64,000 nt of DNA. Source: Phoenix dactylifera (lineage: Eukaryota; Streptophyta; Magnoliopsida; Arecales; Arecaceae). Below the pieces are notes generated by a model, which saw only the letters and a program-made list of their open reading frames with translations, ran no database searches and was not told where the DNA came from. A program made the translations under genes and the position numbers. The stretch covers positions 7,179,605-7,243,604 of the forward strand of contig NC_052409.1 in NCBI RefSeq assembly GCF_009389715.1, read 5' to 3'. Shown piece by piece: positions 50,066 through 61,120 of this stretch; the first letter of the stretch is position 1; each line of letters starts with the position of its first letter.

Positions 50066-50394
50066 ATCTTAAGTAAGATCAAAAGTAAAAAGAGGAAATT
50101 GGTACAGATCTCCATCTCTTTGTTCGACAATTGTTTCCCCTTCCTCTCAGGGCTACTTATTTTCTCCACATATATGGATGGCATCCCTCTCCTTAATTTA
50201 ATCCATTTCCTTGCAGGCTGACTGAATCCAGCGACATTTTCCTGTTGTTTTGTGAAACCGAGTTGTTTGAAGTTAGTGAGCACCAACTCTTCGGCCGTTC
50301 TCATAAGAGTTCTCTTGGGCCTTCTGAAACTGATCCACAAGAATGGATCCAAGCTATATCTTTTGCGCTAGAGAATGATTCATCTTTTTTGGCG

Positions 50395-50510
50395 TCAACC
50401 GCCGAATCAGATTGAAGTGCTTTAAAATCTATGCAAAACATGATCCCATATGTGATGTCGCAAAACAAAATCAATTATTCTTTCGCACGCGAAGGATACG
50501 AAATATTTTT
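50395..50510. repeat. Dispersed repeat, copy 3 (partial)
   Basis: Has AGTGCTTTAAAATCTATGCA, CATGATCCCATATGTGATG and AATTATTCTTTCGCACGCGAAG, a weaker match to the other two copies. Confidence 0.5.
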
Positions 50511-50893
50511 TGTTTCTGCTTTCGAGTAGAGTTTGAGAGGAGATTAAGCCTTCCAGTATAGACTTTCAATAAGAGCAGATATTTCTCTCATCTCCCTAAA
50601 TTTTTTCTATCTTTTCATTTTAATAAAATTTCTAGGTGGCTTTTATGCCTTCGCTTACCATCGTAATAATAACAATAATAATGATAATAATCCATTTCTC
50701 TGCATCACTATCCCAAGTGTAACAGCATAGGGAATAAAAACCTACCAACCATAGAGAATACTATTTTTCTTATATAACCTATAGTCCACATAGAAAATAA
50801 TTATTTATGCAACAAAAGACCACTGCTCCAAGTTCGCTACAGCAGAGGACTGCTGAGTCTTCCCACGTGGAAGTATGCAAGCTCGCAGAGGCT

Positions 50894-53108
50894 GATTTTT
50901 TTTCTCGGTCAAAATGGCATTTCATTTCCAATAACTCAAGTTTGAGTACATCCTGCCAAATCAAAACAAAGTAAGTAGTACAATAGGTGGGGAATACCTG
51001 CTAAACTCGTCCAGATGATGTCCCCAGAATAACGTGCCACATATGAGGCGACCCAGTCCGCTGCTCTGTTCGCCTCTCAATACATATGAACAATCTAGGT
51101 AGCGGACAACTCCTGTACCAATCTGCGAGTATCCCGAATCAGCGGGTGACTATCACCATACCTATATGCTCCTCGTATCTAATCAATCACCATGGCAGAG
51201 TCTTCCTCAATACACAATTGTCGACACCCAGCACACGTCTCGCATACAGGATGCCCTCTCGGGCTGCTCGTAGTTCCGCCGCTACAGTAGTCAAGCCTCG
51301 TGTGTTCCGTCCACCAGCTGCAATCAATCTACCATAATGGTTTATGACAACAAAGCCCACTCCATCGGATGCTCTATCCATCTCCATACCACCATCAAAA
51401 TTCACCTTAAAATAACCAGGGGGTTGGGGTACCCAAAAAAGAGAAGCATACCTAGACGCTGCAACAACAGAACATGTACCCCAAATATGTCTGGCCAACC
51501 TAGATGAAGTCGATGGTATCACCGAAGAGACCTCCGCAGCCTAAGACACGATTTTATCCATCACAATCTTAGGGAGCGACCCTCTCTCCTTGAACAGACG
51601 ACCATTCATCTCCATCCATATATGATATGCCAGCTAGGCCACCACTACCCCCAGCTCGGCTGTGCTAGGCCTCCGAGAGGAGTCCCTCAAGAACAATAAC
51701 AAGTCCTCCACTGACTCCCACCTCGAGGATAAAGGCGCAGATAAACAACTCCAAATCTGTACAACCCTAGAACAGTGAAGTAAGACATGGCATATGGACT
51801 TCTCGATATCCGGGCATACCTCACAATACTGGGTCATCCTTGCCCCCTGTCTAACCAGCATGCCCCTGGTCGGAAGACAACCCCAAGCTACCTTTCAAAG
51901 GAAGAGTGCTATACGAGGATGCACTCTCATCCTCCATATCCAACCCGCATCGATCTATCTGCCTGACTCCCCGCCAATCCATACATGAAGATCTCTGGCA
52001 CGTACTCTTGACCTGCCCATCGGCTCCCAAATTAGTCTGTCTGGCTCCTCCCATGATGGTACAGGTAAAGCCATAACCCTCGCCACCAACTGCTCTCCAA
52101 AAACCTCCCGTATCAGTCCCTCACGCCATCGTGCCTCTTCGGGGACAATCAGGTCACTAACCTTGAGCCCTATAGCCTATCCGTGTCCACCATCATCGGC
52201 ATACGACTGATAGGTAACTCCGTTACCCAACCATCCTCAAGTACATCAATAGATCTCCCATCGCCCACGTCCATCTGATCACCAACAACGCCATAGGGAC
52301 TCTGGCGCAGATCTCCCTCCAGATGGGTGCGTGATGACTAGGGGTGGCAAAATATGACCCGACCCGCCAACCCGACCCGTGTTCGACCCGCCATAAACAG
52401 GTTTGGGTTTGGCCTAAACAGGTTCGGATCGTAAACAGGTCGACCCGTTTAACCTGTTTATTAATTGGGTCGGATACGGGTTTTAGATGTCTGACCCGTT
52501 TAACTGTTAGGCGGGTTAAACAGGTCTAAACAGGTCTAAACAGGTCGGGTTGGGCAGGTTAAACAGGTTGGGTTGGGCAGGTTAAACAGGTTAAACGGGT
52601 CAGGTTGGGCAAACAGGTTAAACAGGTCGGGTCGGGTTGGGTAAACAGGTTACCTGTTTATTAAACAGGTTAAACGAGTCGGGTCGGGTTACCTGTTTAA
52701 TAAACAGGTCAAGTTCAGGTTGTAATTTCTGATCTGTTTAATAAATAGGTTGGGTTCATGTTTATGATTTTCTGACCTGACCTGCATGTGATCCGATCCG
52801 TTTATGACCCGACCCGATCCGATTGCCACCCCTAGTGATGACGCCTTGCGTGGGTACCAGTCAGTAGGCTGCCATACTTGACCCTAGGACCACGTACCAT
52901 CATGCTTCAGCAAAACTCTGGCTGCATGTCACATCGCCAATACCTTTCGTCTCATCATTAATGAAGTCACCTCCAAACTGCTGGCATACCATCTTTGAAG
53001 GCATCAAATGAATGCCACAATGCCTCTTCCGTATGAAATTTCTGATGAGCCTCTCAAGTGATCGTGAAAGAATGGAATTGGACAGGAGGTACATTGGGAT
53101 GCCTCCCG
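50894..53108 (-). mobile_element. 5'-truncated LINE inserted in the P450 3' end
   Basis: Reads on the minus strand from 53108: end of the RT region (GIPMYLLSNSILSRSLERL), a linker (GDGRSIDVLEDGW), zinc-binding RVT (CEVCPDIEKSICHVLLHCS), RNase H (FKVNFDGGMEMDRASDGVG; AAELRAAREGILYARRVLG), then the tail GAAATGAAATGCCATTTTGA and A-rich end. An 11-bp duplication AGCCTCTGCGA (50883-50893 and 53109-53119 on the plus strand as its complement) flanks it. The net length without the nested MITE is about 1.7 kb. Several stops show it is dead. It is of the same family as the copy at 19305-19763. Confidence 0.9.
52339..52834. mobile_element. 496-bp MITE nested in the LINE
   Basis: Perfect 12-bp terminal inverted repeats TAGGGGTGGCAA ... 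TTGCCACCCCTA and a perfect 8-bp duplication GTGATGAC (52331-52338 and 52835-52842), as expected for hAT-type transposition. The interior is a dense field of AAACAGGT and GGGTCGGGT motifs, which could bind a transposase. It has no coding capacity. LINE coding sequence resumes on both sides. Confidence 0.93.
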
Positions 53109-54801
53109 TCGCAGAGGCTTCTTCATGACAACCATAAATTCCGTCTTCTCGGACAAGTCCACCTCCTCCCCGTCCACAGCCTTCCACTCGAATGCCCTCA
53201 CCAAATTGGCCACAAAGTACTCGAGATGCAGCATGGCCAGCCCGAGCCCCGGGCATGTCCTCCTGCTCGCTCCAAACGGCATCATCTTGATCTCCCTACT
53301 CCCCGTTATATCCACCCCCTCGCCCAACCCTCCGGCCAAGAACTTCTCCGGCTTGAACTCCATCGGCTCCTCCCACACCTTCCCATCCCAGCTCATCTCC
53401 GCCACCATAAAATTAACCGACGCGTTCTTTGGTATCAAATGCCCATCTAAGGTCGCATCCTCCGTCGCCGTGCGGGGCAGCACAAAGTGGGCCGGCGGGT
53501 GCCGCCGCAGCCCTTCCATGATCACCGCCTTGAGATACGGCATCCTTTGCAAGTCCTCCTCCTTAATCTCCTCCCTATCTTTCTCCACCACCCGCCGATC
53601 TCTTCCAACCAACTTCCCCTGTATGTCCTGGTGCTTCACGAGGTTCGCCATGATCCACTGCAATGCCGTTGAGGTGCTATCGGTGCCCGCATTCAGAAAC
53701 TCCGAGCACAAGGATACTATCTCCTCATCCGTCAGCTTCCTCCCCCATTCCTCAGGGAATTCCATGTCGAGGAGGGAGTCAACGTAGGAGTGAACGTACC
53801 TTTCTCCTTCCCTCTTGTGCTGCTGCTGTTTCTTGTGTTCTTTTCGAGCTTCAATCAAGGGCAGAAACAGCTCTGCCTGTCTTCGACACATTTGAGAGGC
53901 TGTCTTTATCCGGTTCCAGATAAAGCCAAGGATGTACCTTGTGATTCTTGGAAAGAAGCCAAGGACGTTAAGCTTGCTGCTGTAGGGTAGGAAGCTTCGA
54001 TTTGCGATCTCGATGTCCTCGATGGCTTTCTCATCTAATTTCTCCCCTAAACACATGAGGACCAGTAAACAGAACATGGCGACGTGAAAGCTCCGCATGG
54101 CAGTGACGGCGCCGGCACCATTCGAATCGGCTTGGGATCGGAGGTGGTTGGTGAGGACTCGAAGGACCCAGGCTCGGCCGGGAGCATGCAGCTTGACACG
54201 GGAGGAATGGAGGATCTCGGAGATGAGCTGGTTGCGGCGGAGGAGGCGCCAGAAGGGGCCGTAGGCGGCGGCGGAGATGATATATGCTGGTTGCTGCTGA
54301 GGAAACGGGAGGCGGGGAGGGGGGCGAGGCGGTCGGAGAAGGTGGCGCCCTGCTCGATGAGAGCCCGGTGAGCGAGGGTTTTCGGAGATGAAGATGGCAG
54401 GGCGGGAGCCTATGCGGAGGGTGACGATGGGTTCGTAGCGAGAGTGGCGCTCCCGGATGATGAACTCCAGCTCTTGAAAGGAACGCCAGAGCCAGAAAAT
54501 GTTACCCAGAATTCGCAAGGCTGGGGGGCCGGGCGGGAGCCTTCTCTTCTTGGTTCCATTGGTGGTGGCTTGGCGGAGGAGAAGAGTGAGTGCGGTGGCA
54601 AGGGAAAGGGAGAGCTGGATGAGGAGCCAAATGTCCATTTCTTCGTTGATAGTCTGTAGAGACCCAGTTTATTTATTTATACAAAGGTGGTGGGGGACTT
54701 CGTCAAGGTCTCGTATGACTAGGCAATGGCTTCGTCATTGCAGAGGCAGCCGGCTTCCTTTATGTGCAAGTCCAGTTGTTTCCCTTTACTATTCTTGATG
54801 T

Positions 54802-55163
54802 ATAAAGTGGTACCGAGGTGGTAGCACAGTTAGAATAGAGCTAAGATTCAACCGGAGTGATCCAGATTCAAAACGCACGAGCATCGATTAAACATGAAGA
54901 CCGTATGCCCCCTGCCTAGTTTACCCGATAGAGTCGCTATCTGATCTGCCGGTACCGAGGTGGGACTGGGATGACGTACTCACACGTGGGTAATAAATCC
55001 GGTGGAAGGAACCTACGGGTCGGAGAGAGTACGCGAAAATTTGCGGCCTACAGTGAACATTTCCTAGTGGAAGGGGGGTCCAGTGAAGGCTGCTATGCAG
55101 ATGAGGTTTTCTCTCCCCCTTCCATTTTTCATCAAAAAAAATAAAAAAAATAAAGTGGTACCG
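54802..55163 (+). mobile_element. tRNA-derived SINE, copy 2, with target duplication
   Basis: The body begins ACCGAGGTGGTAGCACAG (A-box-like TGGTAGCACAG). A B-box-like GATTCAAAAC lies at 54865-54874, about 48 bp on. It ends in A-rich ATAAAAAAAATAAA-type sequence. The flanks repeat ATAAAGTGGTACCG (54802-54815 and 55150-55163), 14 of 14 identical, typical of poly(A)-primed insertion. It lies between the two P450 genes. Confidence 0.82.
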
Positions 55164-55292
55164 GACTCCATACTAATGCCATGCTAGTATAGTATTGATA
55201 TAGTATATTTTTTTTAATATACCGAGTATCGTTACATCTTCCATATTGGATATACCTTCCGATTCGGACCGGTACATTGAATCTTGCTAGGC
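55152..55292. mobile_element. Degenerate MITE-like remnant
   Basis: Runs from GTGGTACCGGACTCC to GGACCGGTACATTGAATCTTG, so the right end begins CAAGATTCAATGTACCGG in reverse. It looks like an old member of the CAAGG/GGTACCG family. The SINE insertion point touches its left end. Confidence 0.45.
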
Positions 55293-56649
55293 ATTGTTTA
55301 AAAAACTAGAGGAAGTAAGAATGGCTATGAATCAGAGCGGCCGACGATAAATGATGTATATACGATAGTCATTACAATTAAAAGTTGTTATGGCATCCTA
55401 ATTGCTATCATCACATTATTTAATCCTTATTTGTTTCTTAATATTTCATAGACATAGGGACCTCTTAATCCAAACAACGATATATGATAGGCGATGCCAA
55501 AGCAGCTGTAATTCTGAACTACTAGCTGCCAATATAGATGCAATGAATTTTAAAGAACCGCAAAACTACTAGCTAGTTTAAATTTCAAAGGATATGTTTT
55601 GGTGTCAAGACGGTCACAAGAAGCTGAAAACGGCCGTAATTCATGCAGGGATCAACGTAATGTGTTGCAGCATTGGTGGCATTTAACCTACTACTAATAT
55701 GGGATGATGAGGTTATCGAAACCTTCAGGAGAAAGGATCCATCTTCAATGAGATTCAGTGAAACATATATCTGATTATTTTAATCCGCGCGGAGAAGTCC
55801 CATAATTAATTAGGGATCCACATCCCCAGTTTCTTGGTCCTTAGGAAGGTGGGTGACGCAAGTGCTTAGCTTTGTAACCTGAGGCCATTCTTTGGTGAAA
55901 TTTTACGTTACGTGTAAGAAGAATAAATAAAACCAGTGAACATTATCTCTCCATTAAGATAAGGCAAAAGAAATATTTTGCAAAACATATATAAAAATTT
56001 CTGATAGCGAAACCATAGTGAAAAGTCACCGCCCTACAACATCACCGGAAAATGACCTGCTATTGAACGCGTGGTTCGTTGTGGGACAAATCATTCCTTA
56101 ACAAGAAAGGTTGCAAAATAAGGTCTAAAACGCACGAGTAGAATATAGAAAATTGTGATCATCTGATCTGGTCGAAGGGAAGACAAAATATTTTCGATCT
56201 GCTTAACTTGAATCTCTCTCTCTTTCAAAAAAAATAAAAAAAATATGAAATCAGGGTTCATATTTTTTTTATTGATAATCCACACACCATAAACTGAGGT
56301 ATATAGCCTCTGTTTATAATAGTTGTGACGTCTAGATTTTTCTGATAGTTCGAATAGAAATAGGTATCTGAAATAAATAAGACTAATAGTAATAATTATA
56401 AAAAAAAAAAAATTCTAAAGGAGCTAAATCTCGACTTCTAATGTGGGCATAATTATAAAAACTAATTATAGATTAGCTGATGAGCTTGCGTTGGCTAGTA
56501 ACTTCGAACAACAATTTGGACTAATACACAAAGGCATGATAATTTGATCTACAAGGTGGGCATAATTTATCAAGTATGCAGCCAAGGCTCATGTGTTACG
56601 GTGTAAAATAAAAGGAAGCAGATACGTAACGCCGTGAAGTGCACATTGG
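55293..56649. other. Gene-free stretch between the P450 genes
   Basis: AT-rich intergenic DNA, including the dispersed repeat at 56264-56445. It should also include the 3' UTR of the intact P450 (near 56649). No other feature was recognised. Confidence 0.4.
56264..56445. repeat. Dispersed repeat, copy 2 (partner of 37128-37330)
   Basis: Shares ACTGAGGTATATAGCCTC and the downstream blocks listed for 37128-37330. Confidence 0.7.
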
Positions 56650-58176
56650 TTACTTGTTTCTAGGAAAGATTCGAGCACGAAGAGGGTGTTTCATCCCCAC
56701 AGTGAACTCCAGATTTTCGGAGAGGTCAACCTTCTCACCGTCCGCAGGCTTCCACTCAAATTCCCATACTAGATTGGCCACGAAGTATTCGAGATGGAGC
56801 ATGGCCAGTCCAAGTCCCGGGCACATCCTTCTCCCCGCCCCAAATGGCATCATCTTGATCTCCCTGCTCCCCGTTAAATCCACCCCTTCACCCGCCCCCC
56901 CGGCCGAGAACCTCTCGGGCTTGAACTCCATTGGCTCCTCCCACACCTTCTCGTCCCACCCCATTTCTGCCACCATAAAGTTCACGTCCGCCCCCTTCGG
57001 TATCAAATACCCATCCAACGTCGTGTCCTCCGCCACCGTGTGCGGCAGAACGAAGTGGCCCGGCGGGTGTCGCCGCAGCCCCTCCATGATCACAGCTTTC
57101 AAATATGGCATCCTCTGCAAGTGCTCCTCCTCAATCTCCTCCGCTTCGCTCCCCACCACCCTTCCGATCTCTTCCGCCACCTTCCCCTGCATATCTTGGT
57201 GCTTCACCAAGTTTGCCATGACCCACTGCAACGCGTTAGCGGTCGTGTCGGTGCCTGCGTTCATGAACTCCGAGCAGAGGCTCACCATCTCGCTTTCGCT
57301 CAGCTTCCTTCCTCCCTCCTCGGGAAGCTGGATGCCATGAAGGGAATCGACGTACGAACAGACATAGCTGCCTTCACCTGACTGCTGCTTCCGGTTTTGT
57401 CGAGCTTTGATCAATGGGATGTAGATATCCTCCATCTTTTTCCTGCCCGCTACGATTTCGTTCCACCTCCTCCGGAATAAAACCTTGGTGATTTTGGGAA
57501 AGAAACCGAAGATGGGGAACTCGGTGAACTTCAAGAGCAAATATCTCTGTATGGCTTCGATCTCCTTGATGGCCTTCTCATCTAATTTCTCCCCGAAGCA
57601 CATGAGTACCAGCAAGCAGAACATGGCATACTGGAAGCTCTCCATAACCACCACCGCTCCGTCTTTGGTCCGTGCCTGGGCTCTCAGCTTGTCGACGAGA
57701 ATTTGAAGGACCCATCGGCGGGCGGGAGCGAAGAGCTTGACGCGCGAAGGATGGAGAATCTCGGAGGTGAGGTTCCGGCGAAGGAGGCGCCAGCGAGGCC
57801 CGTACGGGGAGGAGCTGATGTCATACTGGTTGCTCGTGAGGAAGCGATTGGGCTCCACGGCTGGAGGCCGGTCGGCGAAGGCGCCGCCGCTCTGGACGAG
57901 GGCTTGGTGCGCGAGACTGCGGTCGGCGATGAAGATGGCCGGGTTGGAGGTGACGCGAAGTGTTACGATGGGGCCGAGCTTGGCATGGAGCTGCCGGAGG
58001 ATGGGCTCGATGTCGAAGATGGATCTCCTCAGCCATATGAATTTGGCCAAGAAGGGAACGGTGGGCGGCCCCGGTGGAAGCCTTGGCCTCCTCTTGTTCC
58101 GGGAACGGGATCGGAGAAGAACATGGAGAGTTAGGCAGAGAGGGAGTGATAGGATGACGAGAAGCCAAGCATCCAT
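56650..58176 (-). CDS. CYP89A-type cytochrome P450 (intact)
   Basis: A single-exon ORF of 508 aa, as usual for the CYP89A family. An N-terminal membrane anchor (about residues 3-22) is followed by the hinge RLPPGPPTVPF. Landmarks: I-helix AGTDTT (307-312), ExxR in EGLRRHPP (Glu365, Arg368), FKPERF, and heme loop PFGAGRRMCPG with Cys452 as thiolate ligand. It should be a microsomal monooxygenase using a cytochrome P450 reductase. In Arabidopsis, CYP89A9 oxidises chlorophyll catabolites. I cannot tell whether this copy shares that substrate. The start is the first ATG (MDAW) and fits the family's N-terminus. The pseudogene at 50805-54638 is its downstream paralogue in the same orientation. Confidence 0.93.
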   Translation of the reverse strand: MDAWLLVILSLPLCLTLHVLLRSRSRNKRRPRLPPGPPTVPFLAKFIWLRRSIFDIEPILRQLHAKLGPIVTLRVTSNPAIFIADRSLAHQALVQSGGAFADRPPAVEPNRFLTSNQYDISSSPYGPRWRLLRRNLTSEILHPSRVKLFAPARRWVLQILVDKLRAQARTKDGAVVVMESFQYAMFCLLVLMCFGEKLDEKAIKEIEAIQRYLLLKFTEFPIFGFFPKITKVLFRRRWNEIVAGRKKMEDIYIPLIKARQNRKQQSGEGSYVCSYVDSLHGIQLPEEGGRKLSESEMVSLCSEFMNAGTDTTANALQWVMANLVKHQDMQGKVAEEIGRVVGSEAEEIEEEHLQRMPYLKAVIMEGLRRHPPGHFVLPHTVAEDTTLDGYLIPKGADVNFMVAEMGWDEKVWEEPMEFKPERFSAGGAGEGVDLTGSREIKMMPFGAGRRMCPGLGLAMLHLEYFVANLVWEFEWKPADGEKVDLSENLEFTVGMKHPLRARIFPRNK

Positions 58177-60552
58177 GGCTAATGGTTTCCTCTGTTTGTG
58201 CGTGGTGTTTGGGGGTTACATATGGATGACCGGCGAGTGGCTCTCCGAGCTCAGCCTTCAAGTGTGTGTGATTTTCCACGGGCAGGAGCGTAAAAAAAAA
58301 GTTTGTGGTTGTCAGCTTTTGGCAGGTGAGATTAGAAAGTTTGACCGTCTGGAGGCGAACGTGCCGCCGTTGGATCACCCACCGCACAGATCTCAATTAA
58401 TTCTGAAATCCATCCTTCATCCACTTGCACAAAGTTGAAAGCAAAGACAGATGATCTAATGATGGATTGGTACGAAGAAAGCTGAATCCATCTTCCATGC
58501 AAAAGATACAACCGGGAGAACCTTAGCTTGCACGGTTCCACATGATCTTATCATGCTGCATTTTTTGACCTTTTGCAGTTCGCTACTTTTGTCAATATGC
58601 TTGCAGAGCATGTGCTTTGAATCAGCCACTTCATACGCAATTTTTTGCTTAGAACTAGCAGCTAAAGCATTATCTATTCCAGTTTTGATTGGTGATTGTG
58701 GCCATAGATTGGGATGGGATCTATCTTCTAAGTTGACTAAAAAAGTATCTAATTTCTATATGTGTTTTTTTTTATCTACATCTCAACCAAATTATGGCCC
58801 TGACCAAATCATGGCACTGCTTGGGTTTGGAAGCTATGTGTTCATCCAACGATGTCATTAGTTATATAGAAAATTGCTTGGTATCGTCCACTATGTAAAG
58901 AAATTTTGCTTTGGTGTGGATTTCACATATCAGGTGATTGTGATTTATGCTCTGATGTAGAGAAGGCTATATTCAGTATGTTATACCATAATGTCATATG
59001 ATAGTAGAGCTACGAAGAACAATCTAAGTTCTAGATTCATCAACATTTTCTTCTTTATCCTTGCATGAGTTTCTTTAGATTATTAGAGCAAGATTTTCTT
59101 TGAATGCGAGGTACTCTGAAGTAATTTTAATTTGTTATGTTTTTTATCATATATGGTTGGTACAGAATGAATATATATTTTAAGATTTGAGACAGAGTGC
59201 TCGATTGATTTTGCGTGAGATCTCAGCTAGTTATTAGATAACTACCTAATTTATTACATACTGAAACCAGACTTCATCCTCTTCTCCTCGATTGTTGGTG
59301 CTTGCTGTGTTTATTGTTTACATTTGAGGCCTCTCATATATATATAAGGAAGCCAATAGTATTGCTGATTAGATTGTCTTATGTGACCAATCATAGTCCT
59401 GTAGATGTACTTATACTCGTTGGATTTAATTTTATCAAATTTATCAAAATAGAATGTGAGATCTCACTTAACAACTTAAAACACTAGTCCATTATGTTAA
59501 AGGAGACGAAGGATAATCAACTGCTTGCTTTAGGCAATCGATCCCATTACTTTTAGTTGCACAGTTGGCCTCCGATACTGTTTGACCCCCTTTTTTTTTG
59601 ATATTATTTTTTAAAAACTAAAAAAATATTTCCATTATAGCAACGAGAGACAGTAGAGACACTTATAATGTTGGTGGCGAGACCGTGATGGTACAAAGAA
59701 AATAGTAACGAAAATGGTGGTGGAAGTGGCTATGGTCAGGGCACTAGTAATTTGATAGACATGACGACAATGTCTGCTAATAGTGCAACGGGGACAATGG
59801 TCGTAATAGTGGTAGCAAGAGTGCGAGATATATGATAAAAATGGTGATGATGGTGGTAGTGGTTTGGTGAAGCAGTAGTGATGGTGGTATGGTGGCGGCC
59901 AGCTAGAGTTGAAACCAGATCAAATACGGATCAGATACCAATATATCTATTATTCATATTTATTTTATTGATACATATAGATATGGATACGAATATTAGT
60001 CGAACATAAAATTCATATCTATATTTATTTTAAATTGATACTGTTGCTGGTGGTCCAAACCGAGAACGATTGGCACTGCGGTGTGAACGGGATTCCGTCT
60101 GAGTTGTCTTGGTTGGTGTTGGTTGCGCTCCACCTTCCGCCAAGAAACCTGCAAACAAGCCTTGCACCACCACCAGGGTGGTGATGGCCCTCCGACGGTC
60201 AAGTCAGAGGAGATTGGAGGAGGAGGAGAGGTGATAATCGCAAGTAAGAGAGTGCTCTGGGAGATATTGCTCACCTCCCCCCTTTCTCCCCCCAGCCGCA
60301 TATATACCTGGCTGGGGGGTCTCTCAGGGGGGTTCGTTATCGTGGGGCACGATGGTGTGGCCACTGACATGGCCGTTACAGGGCGTCGTGGAGCAGCACC
60401 GGGTACGGCCACGTCAGGGCATAGTGGGGCTCCGCTTTGTACGGCTGATGCAGGAGATCGTGGAGCAGCATCGGGTACAGCCGTTGCAGGGAGTAGTGGA
60501 GCAGGAGGCCGCGGCGTGCCTCTGGGGAATAGCCTGTCGTTATCAAGAGATC
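58177..60552. other. Gene-free stretch
   Basis: The part nearest 58177 is the promoter side of the minus-strand P450; no clear TATA box was seen. The rest has no recognised gene. 59600-59900 is rich in GGT/GTG triplets (TGGTGGT runs). 59910-60035 is an AT-rich tract with repeated GATAC/GGATAC motifs that may be an old MITE. Confidence 0.4.
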
Positions 60553-60800
60553 TCCGACTCGGGGTCGGAGCGCTGGATCAAGGGGCAGCCGACTCGGGGT
60601 CGGGCTGCGGAGCCGAGGATGTCCGACTCGGGGTCGGATTGCTGGATCAAAGGGCAGCCGACTCGGGGTCGGGCTGCGGAGCCGAGGATGTCCGACTCGG
60701 GGTCGGATTGCTGGATCAAAGGGCAGCCGACTCGGGGTCGGGCTGCGGGGCCGAGGATGTCCGACTCGGGGTCGGATTGCTGGATCAAAGGGCAGCCGTA
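60553..60800 (+). repeat. 69-bp tandem array (about 3.5 copies)
   Basis: Unit of 69 bp containing CGACTCGGGGTCGGGCTGCG and CCGACTCGGGGTCGGATTGC, so each unit holds two CGACTCGGGGTCGG palindromes. There is a diverged partial first unit and three nearly identical full ones. Because 69 is a multiple of 3, open frames persist through it in several frames, so they are not evidence of coding. Confidence 0.88.
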
Positions 60801-61120
60801 GTCTTCCTGGGCGCGCGTGCCGGTCACGTGGGGCATGGCGGCTTATTTCCCCCGTAACAGTAGCCCCCCACTTCCGAGCCTGGAACCAGAAGGGGAACAG
60901 GTGAAGGGAGTGATGTTTCGGGATTGCCGCCGTTCCTCGGAGAGGCGCGCGCGCTTCGAGCTCCCCGCCCTTTTTATGGCGTATGGCGGTTATTGCTGAC
61001 CTGGCAGTCTGAGGATTTCGGCGGACATCCTTCCTTAATGGTGTCGATTCGCCTTTGGGGCGCGAGCGACCCTTCGGCAGCCAGGCGTCCTCTGGCGTCA
61101 TCGAGGCGTCACTTGCCTTT

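Larger units (their letters stand above)
50805..54638 (-). pseudogene. CYP89A-type cytochrome P450 pseudogene, split by a LINE
   Basis: An intronless P450 reading from 54638. It keeps the N-terminal anchor and Pro-rich hinge (LPPGPPALRILGN), the I-helix AGTDST, EGLRRHPP, FKPEKF and the heme loop FGASRRTCPG, where a usual Gly is Ser. Three kinds of damage are visible. First, two compensating frameshifts near 54370 and 54285 scramble about 30 residues; the other frame reads AHRALIEQGATFSDRLAPLP, as expected for the family. Second, a short compensating pair lies at about 53596-53612. Third, a LINE at 50894-53108 separates the last codons. The frame now runs 35 codons into the LINE. The true tail (AGCCTCTGCGA, then A C I L P R G K, stop at 50807-50805) lies beyond it. 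It is a diverged paralogue of the CYP89A at 56650-58176. Confidence 0.88.

Noticed and set aside
49728..50352. Two overlapping minus-strand open frames of about 110 aa
   Set aside because: They overlap dispersed repeat copies and have no recognisable domain or splice structure.
51187..51522. RNase H-like protein as a host gene
   Set aside because: It is part of the LINE, with the same tail, zinc-binding domain and target duplication.
53125..53787. 220-aa plus-strand open frame opposite the P450
   Set aside because: It is the antisense shadow of a GC-rich P450 coding sequence. The same occurs opposite 56650-58176.
60123..60857. 244-aa open frame across the 69-bp array
   Set aside because: A repeat whose period is a multiple of 3 keeps several frames open on both strands. 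No domain or splice structure supports it.
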